From Acidobacteriota bacterium (GTDB taxonomy: Bacteria; Acidobacteriota; Blastocatellia; Pyrinomonadales; Pyrinomonadaceae), in NCBI GenBank assembly GCA_019639135.1, contig JAHBSL010000003.1, positions 124,001 to 188,000 on the forward strand: 64,000 nucleotides of DNA, in the 5' to 3' direction. Made by a program: the position numbers and the translations under genes. This document shows, piece by piece, positions 34,547 to 43,591 of this stretch (position 1 is the stretch's first letter; each line of letters starts with the position of its first letter). The notes under the pieces were generated by a model that did no database searches, had not been told where the DNA came from, and worked only from the letters and a program-made list of their open reading frames with translations.

Positions 34547-35806
34547 TTAAATTATTCGCCACCAAGGAACTGCCAGAACGTCCGGGGCGATCCATTCGGT
34601 TCTTTCCCCGGAGTGGACCAGCAACCCGGAGCGTACGCGTTCCTTTTGAGTTTGGCGAAAGGCCCGTAGATGCCGAGCATCATCGATCCGCGGTCGCGTA
34701 CTTGATTTTATTTCGATCGGCAGTATGCCCTTGGCTGTTTCGATTATAAGGTCCACCTCTGCACCTGCGTGGGTTCGCCAAAAGTATATCTCAGCCCGCT
34801 CGATCTGAGCGTCCCGCCAGGCAAGAAGATCATTTAGGACAAGGTTCTCGAAGTGAACACCGCCCGGATTTTGTTCTTCTGAAATGTGAAGGGCAAGGCC
34901 GGTGTCGCCCCAATAAACTTTCGGAGATCGCATCAGCCTTTTGGTTCGGTTCGAAGCGAAGGCCGGAACGCGGCTCAGCAGGTACGAAGTCTGCAAAAGG
35001 TTTAAGTATCTATGAATCGTCGGCTGCGGTATGCCGATATCACGGCTTATCTCCGATTGATTTATCATCCCGCCAAGCCGCAGGCAAACGGCTCGCATCA
35101 ATCGTCGAAAATCAGGCAGGGCCTCAATTGACGACAAAGCCTGAAGGTCGCGCTCAAGATAGGTACGCACGTAGCCATCGAACCAGATTCGGCGCTCCGC
35201 GGAATCCGTCAGTTCCACTGCAGGCGTTGGGAAGCCTCCACGCATTGCGAATGCGTTCCAATCTTCGGCTTCGCGTCCGGCCATTTCGATCAGGTCGATC
35301 CATTCCCTCTCGTCGGCGTTCAGAATTTCGCTCCAAAGACCGCAGCCGCCGTTGCCCAACTGCTCTTGCCGTGTCATCGGCCAAAGTGTCAGGTAGCTCG
35401 CCCGTCCAGCGAGAGACTCGGAAACCTTTCCCATTAGAAGCAAATTTGCTGAGCCGGTGAGCAAGAAATGGCCCGGTCGCTTTCTTTTATCGATCGAACG
35501 CTTTACGGCTTGAAGCAATGCCGGCTCTCGCTGGATCTCGTCCAAAGTGACAGGCTCATCGCCCTCTGTCAGTATTTCAGGCTCATTACGAGCGGCCTCG
35601 AGGACGTCAAGATCGTCGAGTGTAAAATAGCGTCGCTTACCTGAGGTCAATTTTTGGGCAAGGGTACTTTTGCCTGTTTGCCGGGCTCCGGTGATTACAA
35701 CTGCCGGCATCACAGCCAAACGTTGTTCGAGGCTTTCAGAGACTAGCCGCGGCAGTGTAAATCTATTCACATCATGAATGATATCCATTCGTACTGTGAA
35801 TTGCAA
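34547..35806 (-). CDS. AAA ATPase with DUF4143 domain
   Basis: This 419-residue ATPase has the Walker A motif [16 protein letters not shown] (about 37-52). Walker B-like [13 protein letters not shown] and [16 protein letters not shown] follow, with [15 protein letters not shown] as sensor. The C-terminal DUF4143 part has [17 protein letters not shown]. The end has the nuclease-like [17 protein letters not shown] and [10 protein letters not shown] (D-ExK). Such proteins are common accessory ATPases of unclear role. A second Met seven codons in (35788) is possible. Confidence 0.88.
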   Translation of the reverse strand: MQFTVRMDIIHDVNRFTLPRLVSESLEQRLAVMPAVVITGARQTGKSTLAQKLTSGKRRYFTLDDLDVLEAARNEPEILTEGDEPVTLDEIQREPALLQAVKRSIDKRKRPGHFLLTGSANLLLMGKVSESLAGRASYLTLWPMTRQEQLGNGGCGLWSEILNADEREWIDLIEMAGREAEDWNAFAMRGGFPTPAVELTDSAERRIWFDGYVRTYLERDLQALSSIEALPDFRRLMRAVCLRLGGMINQSEISRDIGIPQPTIHRYLNLLQTSYLLSRVPAFASNRTKRLMRSPKVYWGDTGLALHISEEQNPGGVHFENLVLNDLLAWRDAQIERAEIYFWRTHAGAEVDLIIETAKGILPIEIKSSTRPRIDDARHLRAFRQTQKERVRSGLLVHSGERTEWIAPDVLAVPWWRII

Positions 35807-35863
35807 ACTTTAATCATTCGAGAGTCAGCTTATATAAGCGAGTGCGGACTGATTTACGTGAAG

Positions 35864-36760
35864 CTAACCCGCCTTGAGTTCGTCCGTGTCCCAGCCCGCG
35901 GTCTTCGCACCGGCCTGATAGGCGCTTTCGAGAAAATCGAGAACTGCGGCGCGCGGGTCTGCGGAGCTTCGCGCGTCGTCGTACATCAGTAAAGCGAGGT
36001 GGGCACCGTTCGATTCGGCCCATTTCGCAGTTGCCGGCGAGAGCGGCTCATCGGCGAGGCCGGCGGGTTCCGGCGCGACGTAGGCGTAAAACGCGGGAGC
36101 CGGAACGCGGTCGTCACCGAACCAGAAGCCGAAGCTGATGACCTCATGCGAATAGGCCTCGCGTTCGACGCGGTTCGCCCCCTCGCGGACGGGAACGCGC
36201 TTGCCCGAAAATCGCGTCAGGGCGACGTCAAAGCTGTGCCAGAACATATGCACCGGCGTCGATTTGCCAAGAAACCGTCCGCGAAATTCCTCAAGCACAT
36301 CATCCACCGCGACAAGCGTCTGGTGAAAGCGGCGGACATATTCCTTGTCGTAGGCGGCGTTCTCGGTGTCTTCGGGAAAAGGCGTCGTGGACGGCGCTTC
36401 GTACGGGATCGGTTTAATCTTTGGTTCGATACCGAGCTTATTGAGATTGGCAAAAATGCTGGTGTAGAAATCGGCGACCGAAAGCCCGTCGTAGAGAGCG
36501 AAATCTTCGCGGTCTCCGTTGCTGGCTGTGATCACAAGCCGATGGTCGAACAGGTCGAACTCGATCTCAAAGCTTCCGCCTGAATAGGGGATTCGGCGCG
36601 TTGTCAATCCGCGAGGCGAGACGTAAAGCGGCACATGCCACCAATGGTTCAGCCGCGGGTGCATCGCCAGCCGGACCTTGCCGACGATCTGGCAATATAA
36701 GTGAAGAGTGTCCTTGGTCGGACGCCAAGCCTCAAGCGGGATATCGGGGAATGTGCTCAT
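35864..36760 (-). CDS. DUF5996 family protein
   Basis: The start is at ATG 36760 (MSTFPDIPLEAWRPTKDTLH) behind GAGGG. 298 residues. The protein matches what I know of DUF5996: LYCQIVGKVRLAMHPRLNHW, WHVPLYVSPRGLTTRRIPYS, MFWHSFDVALTRFSGKRVPV and ISFGFWFGDDRVPAPAFYAY. Cytoplasmic, no known function. The conserved His and Trp residues hint at an enzyme. Confidence 0.88.
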   Translation of the reverse strand: MSTFPDIPLEAWRPTKDTLHLYCQIVGKVRLAMHPRLNHWWHVPLYVSPRGLTTRRIPYSGGSFEIEFDLFDHRLVITASNGDREDFALYDGLSVADFYTSIFANLNKLGIEPKIKPIPYEAPSTTPFPEDTENAAYDKEYVRRFHQTLVAVDDVLEEFRGRFLGKSTPVHMFWHSFDVALTRFSGKRVPVREGANRVEREAYSHEVISFGFWFGDDRVPAPAFYAYVAPEPAGLADEPLSPATAKWAESNGAHLALLMYDDARSSADPRAAVLDFLESAYQAGAKTAGWDTDELKAG

Positions 36761-36838
36761 GTCGTTGCCCTCACTGTTCTTTTTGAATACTTCGGGCACA
36801 TTATACACGACCGGAGCCAAGCGGCTTGACGCTGGTTT

Positions 36839-37789
36839 TCAGGGCCGAACAAAAACCGGTGCCTGATGGTATTTCCGTTCGCTTGCCTTCGTAACGTTCG
36901 CCAAACTCTGTGTGCGGTAATTATAGAGCATCAGGTCGTAGCGGCCCGTCGTTTCATCGCGGCTGTCGAACACGAGCCATTCGCCGTCAGGGCTCCAATC
37001 ATGCCAGCCTTCGTCGATCTCTAGCTTCGTGAGTTTCCAGTGCCGCTTGCCGTTCGGAGTAACCGCGTAGATCGATTGTTTACCCGCCTGATTCGATTGA
37101 TAGGTGATGAAGCCGTACTTCGCATTCCAACGCGGCGGCCCGACCTTGTATACGGGCGTTTTGCCGAGCGGATCGTCTGCGGGATAGGCCGTCAATTTCT
37201 TGCGGTTCGTGCCGTCTGCGTCCATTATGTAAAGCTCTTCTATCTCGCTGCGATCGGTGCGATTCTTTTTGAATACATAGACGATCTTTTTCCCGTCAGG
37301 CGAAAAGAGCGGATCGCGAAATGCCGAAGCGGGCTCGTTCGTCAGGCGCCGGAAGCGTCCGGTCGCCCGATCGATGATGAAAAGCTGATATCGGTCCGCC
37401 GGGCCGAGCCGGCCGGTGACAACAAGTTCTTTGCCTTTGTTGCGGCTTCCCATCCACGAATCTTCAAGCTGAAGATTCGAGACCTTTCGGATATTCGAGC
37501 CGTCTATGTCTGATTCGTAAAGGAAATAGCAGCGTTTGCACGCGTTGCGATCGCTTATGAAAAGCAGCTTGCCGGGGATGGTGTAATAGATCCACGCCAC
37601 GTCCTTGTTTTGCGTAATGTTTGCGATCGCCGAGCCGTCGCTGTTGATCGTGTAAACCTCGTAGTCGTCGGCCTTCTGGTCGTCGAGTACGTTGAATGCG
37701 ATCTTATGCTCTTGAGCATGAACTGGCTGGCCAAGGGCGAACGCAAATAGGACGAATATTGCTGCTGATCCCAATGAACTTAGTGACAT
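36839..37789 (-). CDS. Exported TolB-like beta-propeller protein
   Basis: The 316-residue protein has a signal peptide (MSLSSLGSAAIFVLFAFALG … HAQ). PD40-type repeats follow: DPLFSPDGKKIVYVFKKN, HDWSPDGEWLVFDSRDETTG, and DYEVYTINSDGSAIANITQN. A periplasmic propeller is expected, binding partners unknown. Its ATG overlaps the end of the DUF4287/DUF5655 gene by about 10 bases. No pal or tol genes are nearby, so it is not the TolB of the Tol-Pal system. Confidence 0.85.
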   Translation of the reverse strand: MSLSSLGSAAIFVLFAFALGQPVHAQEHKIAFNVLDDQKADDYEVYTINSDGSAIANITQNKDVAWIYYTIPGKLLFISDRNACKRCYFLYESDIDGSNIRKVSNLQLEDSWMGSRNKGKELVVTGRLGPADRYQLFIIDRATGRFRRLTNEPASAFRDPLFSPDGKKIVYVFKKNRTDRSEIEELYIMDADGTNRKKLTAYPADDPLGKTPVYKVGPPRWNAKYGFITYQSNQAGKQSIYAVTPNGKRHWKLTKLEIDEGWHDWSPDGEWLVFDSRDETTGRYDLMLYNYRTQSLANVTKASERKYHQAPVFVRP

Positions 37790-38352
37790 CGCGAATGTGA
37801 CTCCTTGATCGCTTCAGCTATCGTTTCGTTGAGCTGTTTCGGATCGGTTAGGATAAACATATGTGAAATGCGGGGCATCGGCCCGCTCAGCTTTGCCTTC
37901 TCGATAAAGCTATCGAACGGCCGGTCGCCGAGGTCGAGCCCGACGCGAAGTTCCTTCGCTTTGATGTTCACGGCGGCAAACTCGCGGTTATCGAGGATCG
38001 AAACGTAGGTTTTCTTTGGCAGGACCGTAGCGTTTGAGATGATCGATTTGATGAATGCCACAAGATCATCGAAAAGCGGGCGCATCGCTTCCGCCTTCGC
38101 GAACTGAACGTCAAGCAAGTTGTCGGTGCTCTGGTAGACGAGCTTGCCGCCGTTCGCGTGGATAGCCGCGAGCATCGCGGCATTCATATGCCCGAAACCA
38201 TGCTCGGATTTCAGCCAGGCGATCACTTCCGGGCGCTTTTTGCTCCCGAAGCCGTCCAATACTTTCATCCAGTTTCCAAGGTCCTTGCCGGTCGTGGATT
38301 TGATGCCGTCAACAAATTCCTTCTCAAATTCACCCGATGTTTTCTGTGCCAT
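37780..38352 (-). CDS. DUF4287 and DUF5655 domain protein
   Basis: The start is at ATG 38352 with GGAGGTAGGC directly before it. 190 residues. The N-terminal part (EFVDGIKSTTGKDLGNWMKV, WLKSEHGFGHMNAAMLAAIH) is DUF4287. The C-terminal part (AFIKSIISNATVLPKKTYVS, LDLGDRPFDSFIEKAKLSGP) is DUF5655, a phosphate-binding-like fold seen near transport and repair genes. Function not known. It is translationally close to the propeller gene. Confidence 0.85.
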   Translation of the reverse strand: MAQKTSGEFEKEFVDGIKSTTGKDLGNWMKVLDGFGSKKRPEVIAWLKSEHGFGHMNAAMLAAIHANGGKLVYQSTDNLLDVQFAKAEAMRPLFDDLVAFIKSIISNATVLPKKTYVSILDNREFAAVNIKAKELRVGLDLGDRPFDSFIEKAKLSGPMPRISHMFILTDPKQLNETIAEAIKESHSRCH

Positions 38353-38354
38353 GC

Positions 38355-38759
38355 CTACCTCCAAATTCCGAGAATAAAGCCAATGACGGCGAAATATACC
38401 ACGATGTAGCCACAATTGATGAGCATGTATTTCAGCGTTCGCTGTTCGAAAAGTGCGATGACGACAAACATTCCCGCGACCCAGATCGATGTCAGTAGCC
38501 CGGCAGCAAGTCCCCATTGCCAGGTCGTGCCGGGAGCAGCCAGAAAGAACGCCAGATTGTATGACATTAGCAGTGCGATGATGAAGGTGAGCCCGAATGT
38601 TTTTACCGGATTCGCTTTTGCGAGTTGTTCATCCGAAAGTCCGGCCTCCCGTTGCCACGCCTTTGCGAAAAGAAGCGGCGACCACCAGAGCCCGCCGATG
38701 ACAAGGCTCATTACCGCACAAACCGCCACAGCGATGTGATTGATGTAAAAGTTTTCCAT
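38355..38759 (-). CDS. DUF1761 membrane protein
   Basis: The 134-residue protein has four predicted membrane helices. It has the family features INHIAVAVCAVMSLVIGGLW, then WSPLLFAKAWQREAGLS at the start and FIIALLMSYNLAFFLAAPG inside. DUF1761 members have no assigned role. The DUF4287/DUF5655 gene starts 3 bases after its stop, so the two are co-transcribed. Confidence 0.9.
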   Translation of the reverse strand: MENFYINHIAVAVCAVMSLVIGGLWWSPLLFAKAWQREAGLSDEQLAKANPVKTFGLTFIIALLMSYNLAFFLAAPGTTWQWGLAAGLLTSIWVAGMFVVIALFEQRTLKYMLINCGYIVVYFAVIGFILGIWR

Positions 38760-38811
38760 AGCGGGGTAAAGATAACCCTGCGGGCTTTCGCCGGTATTGG
38801 AAAAAATTTAC

Positions 38812-39630
38812 CTAGCCGACCGGCACGTAATTCTGATAATTCGTTTGAATGCGGGAATATTGTTCCGGCGTGAACCCGGAGAAGTGTTTGAAGTCATTAA
38901 TAAAGTGCGACTGATCGTAGAATCCGCATTCGGCGGCCATCGCGGCCCAGTCGATCTCTGCGGTCTCGGCGATTCGCTTGATCGCGTGCTGAAACCGCAT
39001 TATTTTTAGATACGCCTTTGGCGTTACGCCGACCCGCCGCCGAAACATTTCGGTGAAGTGCTTTTGTGAATAACCGATCTTCTGATTCATCCGGCTGATG
39101 CTGACCGCATCGGGCCGGCGGTTCATTTCGCCGATCGCAAAATCGACACAAGCGTTTTCGGCGAGACGGTTCCGAAATCGATCAAGCAGAAATGCCTCGA
39201 CCAATGCGAAACGCTTTCGGATATCTTTTTCGGCGAGCAACACTTCGCGAAGCTCTCCGAAGCCGGAACCCCAAATGAGGTCTGCATCGAAAACGCAATC
39301 CGATATCTCGTCCATCGGGAAGGGGAAGAACGGGGCGGCCGCTCCTTTCCGGAACATGATCACCATCATGGCGGCATTATTTCCGGCAGGGATCGTTATG
39401 GGTTCCGTGCGCACCCCTGAAGCCCAGACGTGATGGCATGACTGGATCTCCTTTAGCGTCTCGTTGTCGTAAATGAACTGGGGCGTGTCGTGAAAATCGA
39501 TGAGTATCTCGGTGTCGCCGTTCGGGAGAAAGCGATCGACCTTGTGGTCTGCCGGGACGCCTTCGTAGTAATAGAAGAAGCGGATAAAGTGGCCGAGCGG
39601 CGGCCCCGGGATGTGCATTTGCTGGATCAT
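38812..39630 (-). CDS. AraC-family transcriptional regulator
   Basis: The 272-residue protein has an N-terminal sensing domain of the DUF6597 kind (LGHFIRFFYYYEG, RFLPNGDTEILIDFHD). The C-terminal AraC domain contains ISRMNQKIGYSQKHFTEMFR, RRVGVTPKAYLKIMRFQHAI and MAAECGFYDQSHFINDFKHF. The last is the second helix-turn-helix signature. It may regulate the DUF1761 and DUF4287 genes downstream on the same strand, but no operator could be identified. Confidence 0.92.
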   Translation of the reverse strand: MIQQMHIPGPPLGHFIRFFYYYEGVPADHKVDRFLPNGDTEILIDFHDTPQFIYDNETLKEIQSCHHVWASGVRTEPITIPAGNNAAMMVIMFRKGAAAPFFPFPMDEISDCVFDADLIWGSGFGELREVLLAEKDIRKRFALVEAFLLDRFRNRLAENACVDFAIGEMNRRPDAVSISRMNQKIGYSQKHFTEMFRRRVGVTPKAYLKIMRFQHAIKRIAETAEIDWAAMAAECGFYDQSHFINDFKHFSGFTPEQYSRIQTNYQNYVPVG

Positions 39631-39642
39631 CGGATCATCTTG

Positions 39643-40083
39643 CTAGGCATCCGGTTCGATCTTTTCGACGCGGCGTTCGTGGCGGCCGCCTTCGAAATCG
39701 GCAGCGAACCATGCCTTTACGATCGCGGTAGCCTCGTCCTCTGATACGAATCGAGCGGGAAGAGCAAGCACGTTTGCGTTGTTATGCTCGCGGGCGAGCC
39801 TGGCAATATCCGGCGACCAGGCGACTGCGGCGCGTACGCCTTTGACCTTATTCGCAGAGATCGCCATTCCTGTCCCGGAGCCGCAAAAGAGCAGGCCTTG
39901 CTCGGCCTCGCCGCGGGCAACACGCTCGGCGACCTGTCGGGCGAAGTCGGGATAATCGACGGAGTCCGACGAAGCGGTACCGACGTCATGGTATTCGATC
40001 CCGAGCTCGTCGAGCGTTTTCTTGATCTTTTCCTTTTCCTCAAAACCGGCGTGGTCGGCCCCGATAGCGATTCGCGTGATCAT
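39643..40083 (-). CDS. rpiB: Ribose 5-phosphate isomerase B
   Basis: The 146-residue protein begins IAIGADHAGFEEKEKIKKTL. It carries DYPDFARQVAERVARGEAEQ, then GLLFCGSGTGMAISANKVKG, with the catalytic Cys in CGSGTGM. REHNNANVLALPARFVSEDE ends the active site. It interconverts ribose 5-phosphate and ribulose 5-phosphate. The stop lies 12 bases from the araC-type gene start. Confidence 0.95.
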   Translation of the reverse strand: MITRIAIGADHAGFEEKEKIKKTLDELGIEYHDVGTASSDSVDYPDFARQVAERVARGEAEQGLLFCGSGTGMAISANKVKGVRAAVAWSPDIARLAREHNNANVLALPARFVSEDEATAIVKAWFAADFEGGRHERRVEKIEPDA

Positions 40084-40217
40084 TGCCCTAGCGTTATATC
40101 ACCAAAAGGGAGCGGGTTGCAAAGGGATGCACAAACCGCCGCCCCATCGGGAAAATGTTTGTTCCCGGCGGGGCAATCACATATAATCCAGACAAACCGA
40201 CGGCGGTCATCGGAAGG

Positions 40218-41657
40218 ATGCGAAGGCGTTTTCTCACCATCTTTATCACACTCGCTGCGGCGGCGGCGGGGCTTCCTGCGCTCACATATTCCCAGGATCT
40301 TCTACCGGCACTTGTGCGGCGGGTGAAGCCCTCGGCGGTTGCGATCGAGACCTTTGACCAACGCGGCCAGATCGTCTCCCGCGGTAGCGGTTTCTTCGTT
40401 GCGGCGGATCGTGTTGTCACGAACCGGCATGTAATAGAACGCTCAACGCGGGCCGAGATACAGACCGTTGACGGCCGCAAGTTTCGCGTCCGCGGCGTGC
40501 TCGCCATCGATGGCGAAGGCGACCTCGCGATGCTGCAAGTTGAAGTGCCTGCCGGAGTTGCGGTGCCGCTGCCGGTGACCCGGGCCGTGCCGCAAGAGGG
40601 CGAATCGATCGTCGTCGTCGGCAATCCTTTCGGGCTTGAGGGCTCGGTCTCGAACGGCATCGTCTCCGCGGTTCGCGAGATCGCCGGCTATGGCCGCATA
40701 ATCCAGATAACGGCGCCGATCAGTCCGGGCTCGAGCGGTTCGCCGGTCGTGAATATGTATGGGCAGGTCGTCGGCGTGGCGACCTTGCAGGCCGCCGAGG
40801 GCCAGAGCCTTAACTTTGCAGTGCCCGCCGAGCGCATCCTGCAGATGCGGATATCCGAGGCGCGGAGCTTTGCCAACCTGACCGCCGAGACCGAGCGGAA
40901 CAAGCGTGCGGCGGCCGAACGCCTTTATTCGCAGGGGGTCGTGCAGCTCTCTCGGGATGAATACGAGCGGGCGTTGCCGTTCTTTGTTAATGCGGCCGAG
41001 GCCGACCCGAACTATGCCGAGGCGTGGTACCAGGCCGGATATTGCTACGGGGTGCTCGGCCGGCACGAAGAGGCTTTGAGAGCCTCGCGGCAGGCGGCGA
41101 AACTCCGGCCGGATTGGGCTCCGGCCCATGTGAACATTGGGGTTTCGAGCTATGCGGTCGGTCAGTTCAAAGAAGCGGCCGAGGCTTACCGGACGGCGAT
41201 ACGGCTCGGCGACGCGAGCCCCGAGACGCAATATGCACTGGGCCTAAGCCTCGGGCGGCTCGGGCAAAATGACGAAGAGATACTTGCCTTCCGCCGGACG
41301 CTGCAGATCAAGCCGGACCACGTCGGTGCCATCGAAAAGCTCGGCGATGCTTATCTCAAGTCAAAGCGTTGGGCAGAAGCGGCGGCGATGTTCGAGCAGC
41401 TAAAGGCCTATAAGCCCGAGGCCGGCACCTTCAATTCGCTCGGCGAGGCACTGCTTGAACTGAACCGGCTGGACGAGAGCCTGATGGCCTTTAACAGCGC
41501 CGTCGGCTACGACCCCGATCTCGACAAAGCCCGGTTCAATCTCGGCCGCACCTACGTCAAAATGGGCGACCGCGGCATGGCCATGGTCCAATACGAGATC
41601 CTCAAAAATGCCCGCTCCGACTGGGCCGATCGGCTGTATATTCTGATCAATCCGTAA
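40218..41657 (+). CDS. Exported S1C (HtrA-like) serine protease with TPR repeats
   Basis: The start is at ATG 40218 behind GGAAGG. 479 residues. A signal peptide (FLTIFITLAAAAAGLP) leads to a trypsin-like domain with His71 (VVTNRHVIE), Asp102 (EGDLAMLQV) and Ser173 (SPGSSGSPVVN). No PDZ domain follows. From about residue 225 to the end there are six or so TPR units (for example AEAWYQAGYCYGVLGRHEEA and PETQYALGLSLGRLGQNDEE). The TPRs probably recruit partners for a periplasmic protease. An 8-base repeat tract follows the stop immediately. Confidence 0.93.
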   Translation: MRRRFLTIFITLAAAAAGLPALTYSQDLLPALVRRVKPSAVAIETFDQRGQIVSRGSGFFVAADRVVTNRHVIERSTRAEIQTVDGRKFRVRGVLAIDGEGDLAMLQVEVPAGVAVPLPVTRAVPQEGESIVVVGNPFGLEGSVSNGIVSAVREIAGYGRIIQITAPISPGSSGSPVVNMYGQVVGVATLQAAEGQSLNFAVPAERILQMRISEARSFANLTAETERNKRAAAERLYSQGVVQLSRDEYERALPFFVNAAEADPNYAEAWYQAGYCYGVLGRHEEALRASRQAAKLRPDWAPAHVNIGVSSYAVGQFKEAAEAYRTAIRLGDASPETQYALGLSLGRLGQNDEEILAFRRTLQIKPDHVGAIEKLGDAYLKSKRWAEAAAMFEQLKAYKPEAGTFNSLGEALLELNRLDESLMAFNSAVGYDPDLDKARFNLGRTYVKMGDRGMAMVQYEILKNARSDWADRLYILINP

Positions 41658-41660
41658 ATC

Positions 41661-41741
41661 TGAGTTGCGAAAGTTGCAGAGTTGCAGAGTTGCAGAGTTG
41701 CAGAGTTGCGGAGGTTCGGAGTTGCGGAGTTACGGAGTTGG
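41661..41741. repeat. Octamer repeat tract (GTTGCAGA units)
   Basis: Units of eight: GTTGCAGA four times, then GTTGCGGA, GGTTCGGA, GTTGCGGA and GTTACGGA. It begins at the stop of the protease gene. Confidence 0.85.
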
Positions 41742-42223
41742 GCTTATCGGACGGCGGGTTAGAAGCGAGCTCACGGTCATCTACGAGCTCTTAGACAGCC
41801 TCGTACACGGGCTGCGGCTAGCCAGAAATTAGGGAAAATTCCGGTTTGTTGGGGATGGTCGGGGTGTCGTTGGGCGAGGTCGGGGTGTGGTCGCTGGTGC
41901 TCGGGGCGGGATCGGGTTATGGCAGCTTGCGGTGGCCGATGGCGGTTGTTTGCGGGGCGGTTGGCGGGCTCGCGAGACCTCATTGGCGCCGACAAACCAG
42001 CTGTCCGGCGATCACGATGGGCCAATCGGTGACCAAGCCGGCCGACGAGCACATCAAACGAGCATTTCAACGAGCATTTCAACGAGCATTTCAACGAGCA
42101 TTTCAACGAGCATTTCAACGAGCCACGTAGCAAACAGCCTACGAACCTCTACAAGCCAACATTCGACGTGAAACAGTGTGCCGCTCTTGACACGCCATTC
42201 GTTTCATATCATACTACGACCGT
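41742..42223. other. Intergenic region with 12-base tandem repeats
   Basis: About 480 bases. 42061-42120 holds five 12-base tandem copies. The stretch 41830-42000 is G-rich and gives hydrophobic frames, possibly a decayed membrane gene. No frame has a convincing start and Shine-Dalgarno. Confidence 0.55.
42061..42120. repeat. Five perfect tandem copies of a 12-base unit
   Basis: AGCATTTCAACG repeats five times without a mismatch, preceded by a 13-base variant (42048-42060). Being a multiple of three, it encodes RAFQ repeats on the plus strand and SLKC-type repeats on the minus strand. Neither lies in a convincing gene. Confidence 0.95.
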
Positions 42224-42655
42224 ATGATATCTACAACGAAAAAGCACATCCGTCGAAACTGGCAGATCTTTCCAAACGACGACCGGCTCGGCCGCTGGTG
42301 CAAGCTTTACGCGACGCTCAACCGTGATGGCGATATCATGATCAGCCGGTTCACCCACGAAGCACTCGGCTCGCCGGAGTGCGTATTGCTCCTGTTTGAT
42401 AGCGATGAGCGCGTCATCGGGCTCAAGCCCGCCCGCGAGACACAAAAGGACGCGTTCCCCGTCCGCCCACGCGGCAGCTACGGCGGCCGCCGCATCCGGG
42501 CCTATCGGTTCTGTCAGCGGCATGCCATCAAGATCGACGGCACCGTCCGCTTCCCACGCCTCGAGATAGACGCCGAAGGCATCCTCATCCTCGACACCAA
42601 AGACATCGAATACTTCAAGATCCGCCGCCGCCGCGTTCCGGCACCACGCACCTAA
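42224..42655 (+). CDS. Conserved hypothetical protein
   Basis: 143 residues, basic. It starts WQIFPNDDRLGRWCKLYATL and continues TLNRDGDIMISRFTHEALGS, then PECVLLLFDSDERVIGLKPA. RGSYGGRRIRAYRFCQRHAI and a final ILILDTKDIEYF complete it. From memory, similar proteins (LNR.G.I...THEALG.PE) recur in Acidobacteriota near accessory genes, but I cannot name a function. It looks like a swapped beta-barrel (AbrB-like) repeat pair, which is inference. Confidence 0.7.
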   Translation: MISTTKKHIRRNWQIFPNDDRLGRWCKLYATLNRDGDIMISRFTHEALGSPECVLLLFDSDERVIGLKPARETQKDAFPVRPRGSYGGRRIRAYRFCQRHAIKIDGTVRFPRLEIDAEGILILDTKDIEYFKIRRRRVPAPRT

Positions 42656-42760
42656 GCAAACGCCCCCGGGTTGCGTGTCAGTAGCCCGTACGTAAGTAAG
42701 GGCACACCTCGGCAATATTCGATTTTGGACTTCAGACTCGCCCGGACATACGTTCTCCGT

Positions 42761-43009
42761 ATGTACAAAGATTATGTTGAGCTTAACGGGAGGCTTTACG
42801 CTCTCCGCCTTATCGATTTCGGTTCGGAAAGGGGAGTTTATTTTGTCGGTTCGGCACAATTGCTTAGCTTGCTTTGGGACGACGATAGCGGCTACACTTC
42901 CGACGATGCGAAGTGGGTCGATGAGCTGATCTTCTATTTCATCCCAACTCACTATTTCAAACTTTCAGACGTCGAACTTCGAGATAAAATTCTCGATGAA
43001 ATTGTATGA
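42761..43009 (+). CDS. Hypothetical protein, first gene of a two-gene nuclease-like module
   Basis: 82 residues from the ATG at 42761: MYKDYVELNGRLYALRLIDF, then YFVGSAQLLSLLWDDDSGYT and FYFIPTHYFKLSDVELRDKI. It is acidic and soluble. The end of the gene (ATGA) overlaps the ATG of the next gene, so the two are translationally coupled. Not recognised. By position it may be an immunity, antitoxin or specificity partner. Confidence 0.6.
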   Translation: MYKDYVELNGRLYALRLIDFGSERGVYFVGSAQLLSLLWDDDSGYTSDDAKWVDELIFYFIPTHYFKLSDVELRDKILDEIV

Positions 43010-43512
43010 TCAAGTTTCAGTTCTTTCCCCGTTCTCAAGGTATTACCAAGGAAATAGGAGACGTGGTCAACTGTTTCCGTCAGGTCGAAAGCGAGATTGA
43101 CTCAGCGACGAAAACGCTTTCAAGCAATCAGGTTCTCGCCAAGCTTCTACCCGGCTTAGATGCCCTTGGGTTTAGGGTCGAGACCGGAAAAACCCGAGAC
43201 AAAAAGATCGGAGTTCCAGTCCTTTTCGGTCAAGACAACAAAATCGATAAATCGTTCAACGCTGACGCTGTAAGCAACGATGGACGGATTGTAATTGAGG
43301 TCGAGGCGGGTCGTGCTGTGGACAACAACCAGTTCCTAAAGGACATCTTTCAAGCCTGCATGATGTTCGAAGTGGAATATCTAGTCATCGCCGTGCGGAA
43401 CCAATATCGAGGCAACGACGACTTCACAAAGATTTTCACGTTCCTCGAGACTCTGTACATCTCCGCCCGATTACGCTTACCGCTCAAGGGCATCTTATTG
43501 ATTGGTTATTAA
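43006..43512 (+). CDS. Putative PD-(D/E)XK-type nuclease
   Basis: 168 residues. An N-terminal helix (IGDVVNCFRQVESEIDSATK) is followed by a compact core. The core motif FNADAVSNDGRIVIEVEAGR fits D-x(n)-ExExxx of restriction-endonuclease folds, with Asp in NADAV and Glu in IEVEAGRA. The usual Lys is replaced by the Gly-Arg after EVEA. VDNNQFLKDIFQACMMFEVE and YLVIAVRNQY follow as later strands. Coupled by ATGA overlap to the preceding gene. The nuclease call is from pattern only. Confidence 0.55.
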   Translation: MIKFQFFPRSQGITKEIGDVVNCFRQVESEIDSATKTLSSNQVLAKLLPGLDALGFRVETGKTRDKKIGVPVLFGQDNKIDKSFNADAVSNDGRIVIEVEAGRAVDNNQFLKDIFQACMMFEVEYLVIAVRNQYRGNDDFTKIFTFLETLYISARLRLPLKGILLIGY

Positions 43513-43591
43513 TTGCCGTCTTATTCCGCGGCGGCGGCCTACGCGAATTTCAGGAATCGTGAAATTAAACAGCAAACGAAGGACCGGCAAA

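Noticed and set aside
42061..42120. CRISPR-like array
   Set aside because: The repeats are directly adjacent with no spacers; there are no cas genes. The same applies to the 51-bp repeats at 45636-45849, which have only three copies with unequal gaps.
41777..42133. 118-codon minus-strand frame with SLKC repeats
   Set aside because: The repeats come from the 12-base tandem unit; the remainder is Arg/Pro-rich without motifs or a Shine-Dalgarno.
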